Of a DNA stretch of 64,000 nucleotides, positions 25,876-34,871 are shown piece by piece. A program made the position numbers and the translations under genes. Within the stretch, counting starts at the first letter, position 1. Each line of letters opens with the position of its first letter. The notes beneath the pieces were generated by a model. That model was given only the letters and a program-made list of their open reading frames with translations, did no database searches and was not told the origin of the DNA. The stretch comes from Desulfosporosinus meridiei DSM 13257. Lineage in GTDB: Bacteria; Bacillota; Desulfitobacteriia; Desulfitobacteriales; Desulfitobacteriaceae. The stretch is taken from assembly GCF_000231385.2 (NCBI RefSeq), contig NC_018515.1, positions 638,501-702,500 on the forward strand, read 5' to 3'.

Positions 25876-26871
25876 TTATCGATTTCTTAGATTGACGAGA
25901 TCCTTAGGATTGCCAATGGTAAGGATAGTGCCAAGGCAAATTATTATGACTCCGATAATCAGGTTAGGGGTTAATTGCAAATCATTTAACAGCCATCCGA
26001 AGAAGACTGACCATAAAGCAAAGGTAACGTTCAGGCCCATAGCGCGCCCTACTCCTGTCATATTCATTGCTCGATACCAAGACAAAAAGGAGGTAGCTCC
26101 AATCATAGCTATAACAGCAATATACCATCCAGCGGATGTGGTGAAACTATGGAAAAAAATTTGGTAGGAAACTCCTCCTATCAAAGGAAGGATGGCGAAG
26201 ATATAGACAAAGAATGATGTGGCTTCCCGTATACCTATTGCTATTTCTGGATCGACTAAATCCATTCCATAAGTTGAGATAACACCTTCAACTGCCCAGC
26301 CGATGGCAGCAACCGCAGCTAGTCCTATGCCCAGATAAAAGTAAGGATAGTTTGATCCTTCAGGTGGAACCATTCCAACTACGAATGAGCCAACAATTGC
26401 TAAGCTTATCCCACCCCAAACACGAGGTGAAAGTTTTTCTTTGAGAAAGATTGCCCCCAGAATTGCGCCTATGGCTGGGTAAGCAGCGGTGATGGCGGCC
26501 GTGTAGGAAGCACCTGCAAAATAAATCCCCAGCAAATTGCCGGACATCCCAATGGGCCCTCCTAGAATAGAGGCCAGCATGATCATCTTGGCCGGGCGGG
26601 TTTTTAGAGTTCGTGCGTACTCACGCCATTTCCCCTTAATCACATTATGAATAAATAGCCATAGTGCGGCGAATCCATCGTGGATACAGGCTCCCACTAA
26701 AGGTGCAGCAAAGATACTCATATTGTTTGTGAATGGCCCTAAAGCGAGTACCATGCCCATTAAAACACCGTTTAAACCCCAACAAGCGCCAGCCAATAAG
26801 CCGCTTCTGATACCTTTTTTTGCAAAGGCGAGGTCTTTTTCTAGTAATAATGATTGTGTTTGTGCATCCAT
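25876..26871 (-). CDS. EamA/DMT-family transporter
   Basis: 331 residues from ATG 26871, ten hydrophobic segments arranged as two EamA repeats (for example SILGGPIGMSGNLLGIYFAG and the AAYPAIGAILGAIFLKEKLSPRVWGGISL repeat end). DMT-family proteins export or import small metabolites; the substrate is not readable. An in-frame TTG at 26940 has no ribosome-binding site; AAGGAG lies 13 nt before ATG 26871. Its promoter carries box C, the same 36-bp element found before the BCCT and phosphatase-like genes. Confidence 0.82.
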   Translation of the reverse strand: MDAQTQSLLLEKDLAFAKKGIRSGLLAGACWGLNGVLMGMVLALGPFTNNMSIFAAPLVGACIHDGFAALWLFIHNVIKGKWREYARTLKTRPAKMIMLASILGGPIGMSGNLLGIYFAGASYTAAITAAYPAIGAILGAIFLKEKLSPRVWGGISLAIVGSFVVGMVPPEGSNYPYFYLGIGLAAVAAIGWAVEGVISTYGMDLVDPEIAIGIREATSFFVYIFAILPLIGGVSYQIFFHSFTTSAGWYIAVIAMIGATSFLSWYRAMNMTGVGRAMGLNVTFALWSVFFGWLLNDLQLTPNLIIGVIIICLGTILTIGNPKDLVNLRNR

Positions 26872-26981
26872 AGTGTTTATATAACTCCTTAAAATAATAT
26901 TTTCTTCTAAGGGTAACCGACTATGAGAAATATTTAACAAGCCTTGACATAGAACTAAAGTATAAATTACTGAATGATCGT

Positions 26982-27041
26982 ATTATAAGATTAGATTTGA
27001 CCGAAAGTAAAATACATACTGAATATGCCCCCTATAATCAA
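26982..27041 (-). promoter_or_regulatory. promoter with shared 36-bp box C (DMT transporter)
   Basis: Box C spans 27041-27006 on the minus strand (core TATAGGGGGCATA, end GTATTTTACT). Its end forms the -35 (TTTACT), followed by an 18-bp spacer and a perfect TATAAT (26987-26982). 26 of 36 positions are identical in boxes A, B and C without gaps. Confidence 0.75.
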
Positions 27042-27082
27042 TTAAAGCTGACGATATATATCATTTATGACAATAACTAGAA

Positions 27083-27113
27083 AAGTCGAGATAACGAAAA
27101 TTTATCTCGACTT
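27083..27113 (-). terminator. terminator of the LysR gene
   Basis: Twelve-base-pair perfect stem AAGTCGAGATAA / TTATCTCGACTT with a 7-nt loop, followed on the minus strand by TTCTAG. Confidence 0.65.
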
Positions 27114-27182
27114 AAAATGTGCTGTTTAGTTATCTGGACATAAATGTCAGAGAGTACGGTCTGAGGCTGCAGCTCGCAAGTT

Positions 27183-28088
27183 TTACTTATACCTTTTGGA
27201 GCAGACGTTTTTAATGACTTTAATAAATTCTTTTTCGACTAAGGAGAGATGATGGCGATTCAGCCATATCAAAAGGATTGTAACCTCTAAATGGGCATCA
27301 CTGAGGGCGATTTTTTTTATCTTACTGGATTTGACGTATTCGTCAGCCATGAACTGAGGGACGAAGGCAATTGTTTTACCTTGAGATAGAATCTTTTCCA
27401 TCATCTCTAAGTTATCAACCCTGTAAGACACATTAATATCGCCGTATTTTTGCAATACACTCGATACACCACAATCAGTAATGTATTCAGTGTTGTATAA
27501 AAGAATAGGCAAAGAGAGAGCATTCTTGAGGGTCATAGTCGAGGAGTCCTTAGTCATCTCGCAGTTATTTCCGGAAATGATGACTAACTCATCTGAAAAC
27601 AATTCTTTGTAATTGATATCTTTTGCTTTGGAAAAAGCATCGGTTTTTAAGATCATCCCAAAATCAGCTTTACCAGATTGAACATCCCGTAGTATATTGT
27701 TTGATTCTCCGACTTTCAAAATGGTATCAACTTTAGGATGGTCATGTTTAAAGGTTGTCAATATTTCAGGCATTACAGTTATGTTTATGCTTGGGTCAAC
27801 AGCCATTGAAATATTACCATGTAACTCAATCGAATCCCCATGAGCAATGGATTTGATTTCATCCACTTTATTGAGAACGTCCTTAGCTATGACAATAATC
27901 TGTTCACCCATTTCAGTAAGTTGGGCTCCTGCATTAGTCCTTTTTAGCAGAACAACACCCAGTTCGTCCTCCAGTTTACTGATGGCAGAGCTAAGCGCAG
28001 GTTGTGAAATGTGGGAACGTTCGGCAGCAAGAGAAATCGATTTGGATTCATGGACAGCAATTAAATAGGATAATTGTTCTAAGCGCAT
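27183..28088 (-). CDS. LysR-family transcription regulator
   Basis: 301 residues: N-terminal winged HTH (LEQLSYLIAVHESKSISLAAERSHISQPALSSAISKLEDELG) and a type 2 periplasmic-binding-like effector domain. Activators of this class bind just upstream of and up to the -35 element. Such an element (the 36-bp box) occurs at three promoters around this gene: 27006-27041, 28284-28319 and 30344-30379. It is therefore the best candidate regulator of the DMT transporter, BCCT transporter and phosphatase-like genes. The effector is unknown. No sigma-54 or unusual codon signals. Confidence 0.92.
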   Translation of the reverse strand: MRLEQLSYLIAVHESKSISLAAERSHISQPALSSAISKLEDELGVVLLKRTNAGAQLTEMGEQIIVIAKDVLNKVDEIKSIAHGDSIELHGNISMAVDPSINITVMPEILTTFKHDHPKVDTILKVGESNNILRDVQSGKADFGMILKTDAFSKAKDINYKELFSDELVIISGNNCEMTKDSSTMTLKNALSLPILLYNTEYITDCGVSSVLQKYGDINVSYRVDNLEMMEKILSQGKTIAFVPQFMADEYVKSSKIKKIALSDAHLEVTILLIWLNRHHLSLVEKEFIKVIKNVCSKRYK

Positions 28089-28283
28089 ATTATCTAACCA
28101 TCCTTGAAAGTGTATTTGCTATATTGAAAAATTTGAATCTATAAACTTAGCATTATATATCATTATACTATGAGTGGTTCAATATAACAAAAGAAAGAAA
28201 GGTGCAATAAATAACCTTTTATTGGTAGAAACTAAGTATATAAGTATTTTTCTTATTAAAATTCCTAATAGCTCGCCACAATA

Positions 28284-28343
28284 TTAACTATAGGGGGTAT
28301 AATCACTAAGTATTTTACATGGAAATGCATTTTACCGTATAAT
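28284..28343 (+). promoter_or_regulatory. promoter with shared 36-bp box A (BCCT transporter)
   Basis: Box A spans 28284-28319 (core TATAGGGGGTATA, end GTATTTTACA). The -35 is TTTACA (28314-28319), spacer 18 bp, perfect TATAAT at 28338-28343. The leader to the start codon is about 200 nt; the rest of the 28089-28551 gap holds no gene. Confidence 0.75.
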
Positions 28344-28551
28344 CTGCAACATAAGTGATGGAAATCACAATTAAAACACAATAAAAACACAATTATGAAG
28401 GGGGAAAGTTAACGGTCTCATTTCGATTTATGAATTTTTATAAGTGGGGTGCTATAATATGCCCCCAGGCCCTCGGAGGGACTAATTAAGTTGATTATCG
28501 TCTAGTCTAAAACCCGGTTCTCAGATTAAATCACAAGAAAGGGTGAATAAC

Positions 28552-30117
28552 TTGTCACAAGAGAAGTCAAAAGGTCTATATGCTCGAATTAATCCTGTTG
28601 TTTTCTGGGGCAGTGCTATTTTATGTGTTCTGTTATATGCCCCAATGCTTATTTATGGTGCAGAGCTGCAACCTCATGTAGCAGTCATATTAAAAGCTAT
28701 AACCTATAATATGGACTGGTTATGGTTATTATTTGCTTTGGGTTGTGTACTGTTTTCACTTTGGTTAGCTTTTGGCAAATATGGCAATGTAAAATTAGGC
28801 GGAAAAGATGATAAACCTGAATTCTCAGACTTCAGCTGGATATCGATGATGTTCACTGGCGGTGTTGGAGCTGGTTTAGTTTACTGGACCATGGCTGAGC
28901 CTCTTTATTATCTTAAGTTTCCTCCTTACTGGGCTGAACCATTTTCAGCACAAGCTGGGCAATTCGCTCTTGCTTATGGAATATTTCACTGGGGTCTTTC
29001 GGCTTGGGCTATCTTTGTCCCAGGAGCCATCGCCTTTGCCTACATGATTTACGTTAGAAAAAAACCCTACTTCTACCCAAGCTATGCTTGCCGGGGATTA
29101 TTGGGAGACTTGGTAGACGGATGGGTTGGCAGAGCTATCGATATCTTTGTTGTACTCGGTCTGGTCGGAGGATTAGGAACAACCTTAGGAACGGTTATAC
29201 CTATGATGTCGGCTGTAAGCGCTGGTTATCTGGGTATTGAAGATACTATGACGGTAAAAGTTGTGGTCACCCTGGTGGTGGCAGCCGTATTTACCTATAG
29301 TGCTTTCTCCGGTTTAAACAGCGGAATCAAAAAGTTATCGGAATTAAATAGTTGGTTATGTATGGGATTATTAGCTTTTGTCATGCTTGTTGGCCCAACC
29401 TTATTTATGTTATCACTTTATGTTGACAACCTAGGGGTTTTGGCTACTCACTTTTTACGGATGAGTTTATACACAGATCCCATTACCAAATCCGGTTTTC
29501 CTCAAGACTGGACAGTATTTTACTGGGCCTGGTGGGCAGCATGGGCTATGTATTTCGGCTTATTTGTTGCTAGGATCTCCAAGGGGAGAACGATCAAAAA
29601 CGTTGTTATTAATATGATGGTTGTAACCTCCATCGGCTGTTCACTGTTCTTCTTAGTGTTCGGCGGCTATACAGTGGATCTTCAGCTTAATCAAGGGATG
29701 GCCCTTGATCAGATTATGAAGGACGCTGGTCCCGCGGGAATGATTTCCGCAGTCTTGCATACCTTACCCTTAACCAAAATTGTAATTCCCTATTTCCTAT
29801 TTGTTATGCTTATTTTCCAAGCTACTACCATTGACTCCAATGCCTTTATTATTTCCATGATTTCTTGCAAGGAGGTTAGAAATGATCAGGAATCTCCTCG
29901 CTGGACGAGACTTTTCTGGTGTGTACTCCTGGCAGTGATCGGGGTGGCTATTATGATGGTGGGCGGATTATCCGTTGTTCAGCTTTCATCCGTTGCCACC
30001 AGTATACCCATTATAGGAATTATCATCATCTTATCGCTCTCCCTGCTCAAGTGGCTCAAGGAGGATTTTGGACAAGAAGATAAAGTGCAAGTTGTCGATT
30101 ATCCGGAAGAAGACTAA
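28552..30117 (+). CDS. BCCT-family transporter
   Basis: About 521 residues with 12 hydrophobic segments; betaine/choline/carnitine transporter family. The family landmarks are the glycine stretch MFTGGVGAGLVYWTMAEP and the conserved YWAWWAAWAMYFGLFVARISKGRT segment in helix 8. Members import quaternary ammonium compounds with Na+ or by antiport. TTG 28552 is preferred because AAAGGGTG lies 6 nt upstream; GTG 28543 overlaps that site. Box A in its promoter links it to the phosphatase-like gene and the DMT transporter. No carnitine or trimethylamine catabolic genes are present. Confidence 0.88.
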   Translation: MSQEKSKGLYARINPVVFWGSAILCVLLYAPMLIYGAELQPHVAVILKAITYNMDWLWLLFALGCVLFSLWLAFGKYGNVKLGGKDDKPEFSDFSWISMMFTGGVGAGLVYWTMAEPLYYLKFPPYWAEPFSAQAGQFALAYGIFHWGLSAWAIFVPGAIAFAYMIYVRKKPYFYPSYACRGLLGDLVDGWVGRAIDIFVVLGLVGGLGTTLGTVIPMMSAVSAGYLGIEDTMTVKVVVTLVVAAVFTYSAFSGLNSGIKKLSELNSWLCMGLLAFVMLVGPTLFMLSLYVDNLGVLATHFLRMSLYTDPITKSGFPQDWTVFYWAWWAAWAMYFGLFVARISKGRTIKNVVINMMVVTSIGCSLFFLVFGGYTVDLQLNQGMALDQIMKDAGPAGMISAVLHTLPLTKIVIPYFLFVMLIFQATTIDSNAFIISMISCKEVRNDQESPRWTRLFWCVLLAVIGVAIMMVGGLSVVQLSSVATSIPIIGIIIILSLSLLKWLKEDFGQEDKVQVVDYPEED

Positions 30118-30157
30118 TTATAACAGGGCTGTCGCGGTAAGCCCAGCCCGGAAAATA

Positions 30158-30192
30158 GCAAAAGGCGGCTTCAGCCAGAAGCCGCCTTTTGC
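30158..30192 (+). terminator. terminator of the BCCT gene
   Basis: Fifteen-base-pair perfect stem GCAAAAGGCGGCTTC / GAAGCCGCCTTTTGC with loop AGCCA. Confidence 0.9.
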
Positions 30193-30343
30193 CGTCAAAT
30201 GTCTCAATGAGGTTGGGTTTTTAGGATCTTTCTGTAAAACGAACATTAGTAACAACAAGTGATGGCATATCGTTGTCACCTGTTTCGCTTTTACATTAAC
30301 ACTAAACATTAACTATTAAAAATCCTAATAAGCCCTAGTTAAC

Positions 30344-30402
30344 TTAACTATACGGGGCATAATTAGTCGGTATTTTACACATAAACGCGAATTGAATATA
30401 AT
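30344..30402 (+). promoter_or_regulatory. promoter with shared 36-bp box B (phosphatase-like gene)
   Basis: Box B spans 30344-30379 (core TATACGGGGCATA, end GTATTTTACA). The -35 is TTTACA, spacer 17 bp, perfect TATAAT at 30397-30402. The upstream TCCTAATA stretch is also shared with box A. Confidence 0.75.
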
Positions 30403-30532
30403 TCGTGTTGAAAGTGAATGAAGTTACAAGTATTAGCAACTGCGTGTTTGGCCGTTAGGTAGCAAACTTTTCCCCACTTTGTTGGAGAATTGCAAATAAG
30501 TTAGCATTAATTCATAAGGAGTGACAATTATT

Positions 30533-32581
30533 ATGAAAAGAACTGCACTTACCCCCAAATTATTGGTTCTAGGTGTTGACGGTATGGATCCTAGAATTAC
30601 TCAGAAATTCTTGGCAGAAGGAAAAATGCCTAATTTGAAGAAATTCATTGAACGTGGATCAGCTCGTGAAGATCTTAGACTTCTCGGAGCAATTCCGACA
30701 ATCACACCTCCATGTTGGACAACTCTTGCCACAGGCGCTTACCCGGGAACTCATGGCATCACTTGCTATTGGAGACAATCGCCAGAAAGCCTTGACGCAG
30801 TTGTATACAATATGGATTCCCGTAATTGCACTGCTGAACAAATCTGGAATATTACATCTGAAGCTGGAATGAAGACCCTCGTCTGGCACTGGCCAGGGAG
30901 TTCTTGGCCTCCGACCTCTCACAGTGAAAACTTAAGTGTTGTAGATGGAACTCAACCAGGTTCTGTTAATATGGGTGTCGCTCAACTAGACTGGGAAAAA
31001 GTTATCGTTGCTACACCTGACATCACAGAGGTACGCTATGCACCTAGAGTAGATAAGCCGGCTGGAGTTGGCTGTATCATTACCGATTTGGAAGATTCTT
31101 TAGATGCTGATGTGGACGATGAAATGATGGAACTTTGGTGGGGGGATACAGCTCGCCAAGGTGGCGAAATTCGCACCTATGTCATGGACGATGAAGATAC
31201 AGAAGTTGTTATCGGTAGTAAAGTTGCTTATGATATCGTTAACTCTCCTCTTAAAGATGCTACAGGCTGGGCAAATGCTCCAGAAGGTGCTAAAGAGTTC
31301 ACTATCCTAACTTCCGGTGGAGTTATGAGACGACCTGCCTTAATTCTGAAGAATGAAGCTGGCGAATATGATCGAGTCGCCATTTATAAGAATAAGAAAG
31401 CTGAAGAGCCGATTGTTACTTTAGTTCGGGATGTAATGGAAACAGGAATTATTGATGACGTTACCAAGAAAGAAGTCACTAAGCCTGCTTGCCGTTCTAT
31501 GAAAATCTTAGAACTTGATCCAGCTGGTAACAAAGTTAGACTTTGGATTAGCAACGCACTTGATATTGCCAATGACCAATTATGGCATCCTAAAACTCTC
31601 TTTAATGAAGTCATTGAAAATGTTGGCGTAGTTCCACCTGTTAGCTTAATCGGTGGTGAAGATGCTGAATTGGTTGGCGAAATTTTTGAACCTTCATGGG
31701 TAAAATACAATAAATGGCAAGCTGACTGCATGAATTATTGCATCAAAGAGAAGGGCTATGAAGTAGTATTCTCTCATCTCCACAACATTGACTGTGCCGG
31801 TCATCAATTATGGCACCTGGGTAAGACACTTGCTCCTTGGGATCACACAGATGAAAAAACCTATCAAGGGTTCATTGAGAAATTCTATGTGCAAACAGAT
31901 GATTATCTTGGCGAATTCATGCATTTGTTAGATGAAGGTTGGACTGTATTCCTTCTCAGTGACCACGGTCTGATTGTAGGGGAAAACGTACCTCCGATTA
32001 TCGGAGAATACGGTGGTCTTAATACAAAAGTTATGGAAGAACTTGGCTATACAGTCATGAAAAAAGATGAAAATGGCAATTCCATCAGAGAAGTTGATTG
32101 GGAAAAGACAAGAGCCGTTCAAATCCGCAGTAACTATATTTATATCAACCTTAAAGGCCGTGATAAGTATGGCATTGTCGATCCTAAAGACAAATATGAT
32201 CTAGAAGAACAAATTATTTCTGATCTGTATAATTACAGAGATGACAAAACCGGCAAACGGGTTATCGGTATTTGCTTGAGAAATAAAGACGCTGTGCTTA
32301 TTGGTGCTAATGGACCGGAATGCGGTGATATATTCTTCTCAGTTGAAGAAGGATACAATAGGCTGCACGGAGATAGCATCTCAACTTCAGAAGGATATTT
32401 CGAAACATCAGTTTCCCCAATTTTCGTAGCTGCTGGTTCTGGTATTAAGTCTGGATTTACAACAGAGCGTACGATCCGACAAGTTGATGTGGCTCCTTCA
32501 GTTTCAGTATTACTTGGTCTTCGTTTCCCCGCACAATGCGAGGGAGCACCGATCTATCAAATCTTCTCCGAAGAAGTTTAA
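30533..32581 (+). CDS. alkaline-phosphatase-superfamily phosphodiesterase
   Basis: 682 residues of the type I phosphodiesterase/nucleotide pyrophosphatase (AP superfamily) family. Metal-ligand Asp in LGVDGMDPR; the nucleophile Thr lies in TPPCWTTLATGAYPGTHGIT; HNIDCAGHQLWH, LLSDHGL and the late RLHGDS give further metal ligands. No signal peptide, so it acts in the cytoplasm. A large insert (about residues 170-380) separates the core parts and should give substrate specificity. ATG 30533 follows AAGGAG; a GTG 12 bp upstream overlaps the SD. Substrate unknown: a phosphonate, nucleotide, cofactor or phosphoglycerol ester are all possible. Shared box B suggests coregulation with the BCCT transporter. 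Confidence 0.85.
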   Translation: MKRTALTPKLLVLGVDGMDPRITQKFLAEGKMPNLKKFIERGSAREDLRLLGAIPTITPPCWTTLATGAYPGTHGITCYWRQSPESLDAVVYNMDSRNCTAEQIWNITSEAGMKTLVWHWPGSSWPPTSHSENLSVVDGTQPGSVNMGVAQLDWEKVIVATPDITEVRYAPRVDKPAGVGCIITDLEDSLDADVDDEMMELWWGDTARQGGEIRTYVMDDEDTEVVIGSKVAYDIVNSPLKDATGWANAPEGAKEFTILTSGGVMRRPALILKNEAGEYDRVAIYKNKKAEEPIVTLVRDVMETGIIDDVTKKEVTKPACRSMKILELDPAGNKVRLWISNALDIANDQLWHPKTLFNEVIENVGVVPPVSLIGGEDAELVGEIFEPSWVKYNKWQADCMNYCIKEKGYEVVFSHLHNIDCAGHQLWHLGKTLAPWDHTDEKTYQGFIEKFYVQTDDYLGEFMHLLDEGWTVFLLSDHGLIVGENVPPIIGEYGGLNTKVMEELGYTVMKKDENGNSIREVDWEKTRAVQIRSNYIYINLKGRDKYGIVDPKDKYDLEEQIISDLYNYRDDKTGKRVIGICLRNKDAVLIGANGPECGDIFFSVEEGYNRLHGDSISTSEGYFETSVSPIFVAAGSGIKSGFTTERTIRQVDVAPSVSVLLGLRFPAQCEGAPIYQIFSEEV

Positions 32582-32598
32582 TAATCTATAGAACCTGT

Positions 32599-32646
32599 GC
32601 AGCTATCAGAGAGCAGCTGATAGCTGCCTTTCTGATAGCTGCCTTT
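32599..32646 (+). terminator. terminator with tandemly duplicated 3' arm
   Basis: GCAGCTATCAG pairs with CTGATAGCTGC (32617-32627). The 15-bp block CTGATAGCTGCCTTT is then repeated exactly (32617-32631 and 32632-32646), giving two alternative 3' arms. Confidence 0.8.
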
Positions 32647-32742
32647 TAAATAGATCTACGGACATGCATGAAGATAACCCTGAAAAATGGGATATATTAA
32701 ATATTAGAATTAGAGCCCAAAGAGCTTGAACCTGACATGCAA

Positions 32743-32763
32743 TTTAACGCGGTTAACTATAAT
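32743..32763 (+). promoter_or_regulatory. putative thioredoxin-operon promoter with dyad
   Basis: TATAAT (32758-32763) preceded by the dyad TTAAC-GCG-GTTAA (32743-32755) that would overlap the spacer; the -35 is not clear. Confidence 0.35.
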
Positions 32764-32786
32764 GATGTTATAAGGAGTGGAGAAAT

Positions 32787-33113
32787 ATGTCTTTGCAACA
32801 ATTAAACTCAAATCAGTTCGAAGAAATTATTTATGACAATGCTGAGGCCTGCTTGGTGATGTTTTCAAGAAAAGATTGTCATGTATGCAAACAAGTTGCT
32901 CCAATGTTGGAAGAAATGAAACCTCAATATGAAGGGAAATTCGGCTTCTATTATGTAGATGTTGAAGAGGATAAAAACTTATTTCAACGGTTTTCATTGA
33001 AAGGTGTTCCGCAAGTTCTCTTTTTCAATGACGGAGAATATCAAGGTAAACTGGCGGGTAAGGTTGAAGAAGAAGGTATTGAAGAGAAAATCGCAGAAGT
33101 CCTTGGAGCCTAG
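32787..33113 (+). CDS. thioredoxin with atypical CHVC active site
   Basis: 108-residue thioredoxin-fold protein. The redox pair is C31-C34 in RKDCHVCKQ instead of the common WCGPC; the cis-Pro loop is GVPQVLFF. Divergent active sites of this kind occur in thioredoxins tied to glycine/betaine reductase or other dedicated systems. AAGGAG precedes the ATG. The adjacent gene encodes a matching thioredoxin reductase with an extra C-terminal domain, so the pair forms a dedicated disulfide reduction chain. Its target is unknown. Confidence 0.9.
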   Translation: MSLQQLNSNQFEEIIYDNAEACLVMFSRKDCHVCKQVAPMLEEMKPQYEGKFGFYYVDVEEDKNLFQRFSLKGVPQVLFFNDGEYQGKLAGKVEEEGIEEKIAEVLGA

Positions 33114-33142
33114 TTATCAAATTATAAGGGGATGTTGAAGTC

Positions 33143-34357
33143 GTGGATAATAGCTATGATTTGATCATTATAGGGGGAGGCCCCGCCGGACTTTCTGCTG
33201 CCATTTATGGCGGTAGGGCTAAGCTGAAGACCCTAGTTATGTATAAAGGGACAATCGGTGGTTTAGTAGATACAACTAGAGAAATAGTTAATTATCCCGG
33301 ATATATCCAGGTTAGTGGACCGGATCTCATGAAGGATTTCAAGAAACATGCAGAGCATTTTAATGTTGAATTCCTAAAAGAAGAAGTCACTAGCGTAGAT
33401 TTTTCCGGAGAAGATAAAATCATTAAAACCAAAAAAGGTAAAGAGCTCTCTGCCAAAGCTGTTATCGTTGGGTGTGGCAGTGAGCCGAGAATGTTAAATA
33501 TCCCTGGTGAAAAATCCCTGCGAGGGAGTGGAGTTGCTTACTGCGCTACCTGTGACGCAGAGTTTTTTGAAGGGGAGGATGTTGTTGTTCTTGGAAGTGG
33601 TGACCAGGCTATTGAAGAAGGCATGTTCATCACCAAGTATGCTCGTAAAGTAACTGTAATTGTACTACATGACGAAGGAATTCTTGATTGTAATAAAGTA
33701 AGTGCGGAGAGAGCATTTAACAATGAAAAAATGGAGTTCATTTGGAATTCGACCATCGAGGAAGTTCTCGGAGAAGATAATGTTGAAGGAGTAAAAATAA
33801 AGAATCTGAAAACCGGCAGTTCATCTGAACTTACCTGCCAAGGTGTGTTTTTCTTTGTTGGAATGATTCCCTCAACACGTTTTCTCAAGGACAGCGGACT
33901 GGAAATGGACAATAGAGGATATATTCCGGTTAATGAGAGTATGGAGACGAACTTAGAAGGGATCTATGCTATCGGCGACAATCGAGTAAAATACTTGAGA
34001 CAAGTTGCCTCCGCAGTTGGTGACGGTGCAACTGCAGCTGTGGCTGCCGAAAGATATATTGAAGAATTGCAGCATTTTAATGCCAATATCCTCCAAAATG
34101 AGAAAAAGACATTGTTATTATTCTTTAATGCCTTGGTCAATGAAAGCTTGGAATTTAGCACCTTATTAGAAGGACTCATCGGTGAAAATGGTGACGAATA
34201 TAAATTGGTGAAAGTTGATTTAGCAACTAAGAAAAGCCTGGCAGGCAAATATGGAATAGAAAAAGCACCCACTGTAGTCGTATTGGACAAAGGAGTAGAA
34301 ATCAAACGACTTGATTGTTGCATGGATAAAGAGAAACTACAATCTCAATTATTTTAG
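33143..34357 (+). CDS. thioredoxin reductase-like flavoprotein with C-terminal extension
   Basis: 404 residues versus about 310 for TrxB. FAD motif IIGGGPAGLSAAIY (residues 9-22), redox cysteines C134-C137 in CATCDAE, second FAD motif IYAIGD. In the NAD(P)H domain GSGDQA (151-156) is kept, but the arginine-rich HRRxxxR motif that selects NADPH is missing (VIVLHDEGILD in its place), so the donor may be NADH or a reduced ferredoxin/flavin. After about residue 310 a 90-residue thioredoxin-like extension follows, without a CxxC; it ends with a vicinal Cys pair (DCCMD). GTG start with AAGGGGA upstream, 29 bp after the thioredoxin gene. Confidence 0.88.
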   Translation: MDNSYDLIIIGGGPAGLSAAIYGGRAKLKTLVMYKGTIGGLVDTTREIVNYPGYIQVSGPDLMKDFKKHAEHFNVEFLKEEVTSVDFSGEDKIIKTKKGKELSAKAVIVGCGSEPRMLNIPGEKSLRGSGVAYCATCDAEFFEGEDVVVLGSGDQAIEEGMFITKYARKVTVIVLHDEGILDCNKVSAERAFNNEKMEFIWNSTIEEVLGEDNVEGVKIKNLKTGSSSELTCQGVFFFVGMIPSTRFLKDSGLEMDNRGYIPVNESMETNLEGIYAIGDNRVKYLRQVASAVGDGATAAVAAERYIEELQHFNANILQNEKKTLLLFFNALVNESLEFSTLLEGLIGENGDEYKLVKVDLATKKSLAGKYGIEKAPTVVVLDKGVEIKRLDCCMDKEKLQSQLF

Positions 34358-34402
34358 GTTCAATTCAAGTAGTTATGAAATGAAATTTAATTACAAAATT
34401 TT

Positions 34403-34442
34403 AAAACGACCGCAAGGCTGACCTTTGTTGGTCGTTTTTGTT
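34403..34442 (+). terminator. terminator of the thioredoxin operon
   Basis: AAAACGACC / GGTCGTTTT stem with an inner CAAGG/CCTTTG pairing, ending TTTTTG. Confidence 0.8.
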
Positions 34443-34682
34443 ATATATTAATATCTATGAAGAGTTAACATAATGATTACCATTACTTAATGATAACTTA
34501 ATTTTAATACCATATACTTGATATTAACGCAACATGCAGCTCAATAATTGTTTTAATTTGGTGAATGATGATGATTATGGTAAGATATTATTGGAAGATC
34601 TGAAATACTACTATTAAAGTTAACTGTTTATTTTAGCGTTTAATTATTCTCTAAAAGCTATTAATTATTAGTAGAGCCAATC

Positions 34683-34701
34683 TTACCAATTGCATTGGTA
34701 A
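34683..34701. promoter_or_regulatory. 8-bp dyad upstream of the chemoreceptor
   Basis: TTACCAAT-TGC-ATTGGTAA, a perfect 8-3-8 dyad in the 514-bp gap before the chemoreceptor gene. Confidence 0.35.
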
Positions 34702-34718
34702 TAGAGTCTTAAGACTAT

Positions 34719-34736
34719 TGTGATAATTATCACGAA
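34719..34736. promoter_or_regulatory. Crp-type palindrome upstream of the chemoreceptor
   Basis: TTGTGATAATTATCACGA: GTGATAATTATCAC is a perfect 14-bp palindrome and the 18-bp site differs by one base from TTGTGA-N6-TCACAA, the Crp/HcpR-type consensus. The rest of the 34358-34871 gap holds only the terminator, the adjacent dyad and AT-rich sequence. Confidence 0.5.
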
Positions 34737-34871
34737 TGGGATTGCATTTCTAATCATTACATATTGGCTTTTAACCTACTATATCGTAGGTCTCCTGTGA
34801 TTTTGGTGGCTTCGGTCTCCTAAATAATTAAGTTAACCAAACATAACAGCAGTGAAAGGATTGATTGAGTA

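Noticed and set aside
34760..34815. Possible riboswitch before the chemoreceptor (CCTAC/GTAGG hairpin and repeated GGTCTCC)
   Set aside because: Only one short stem and no match to a known aptamer core.
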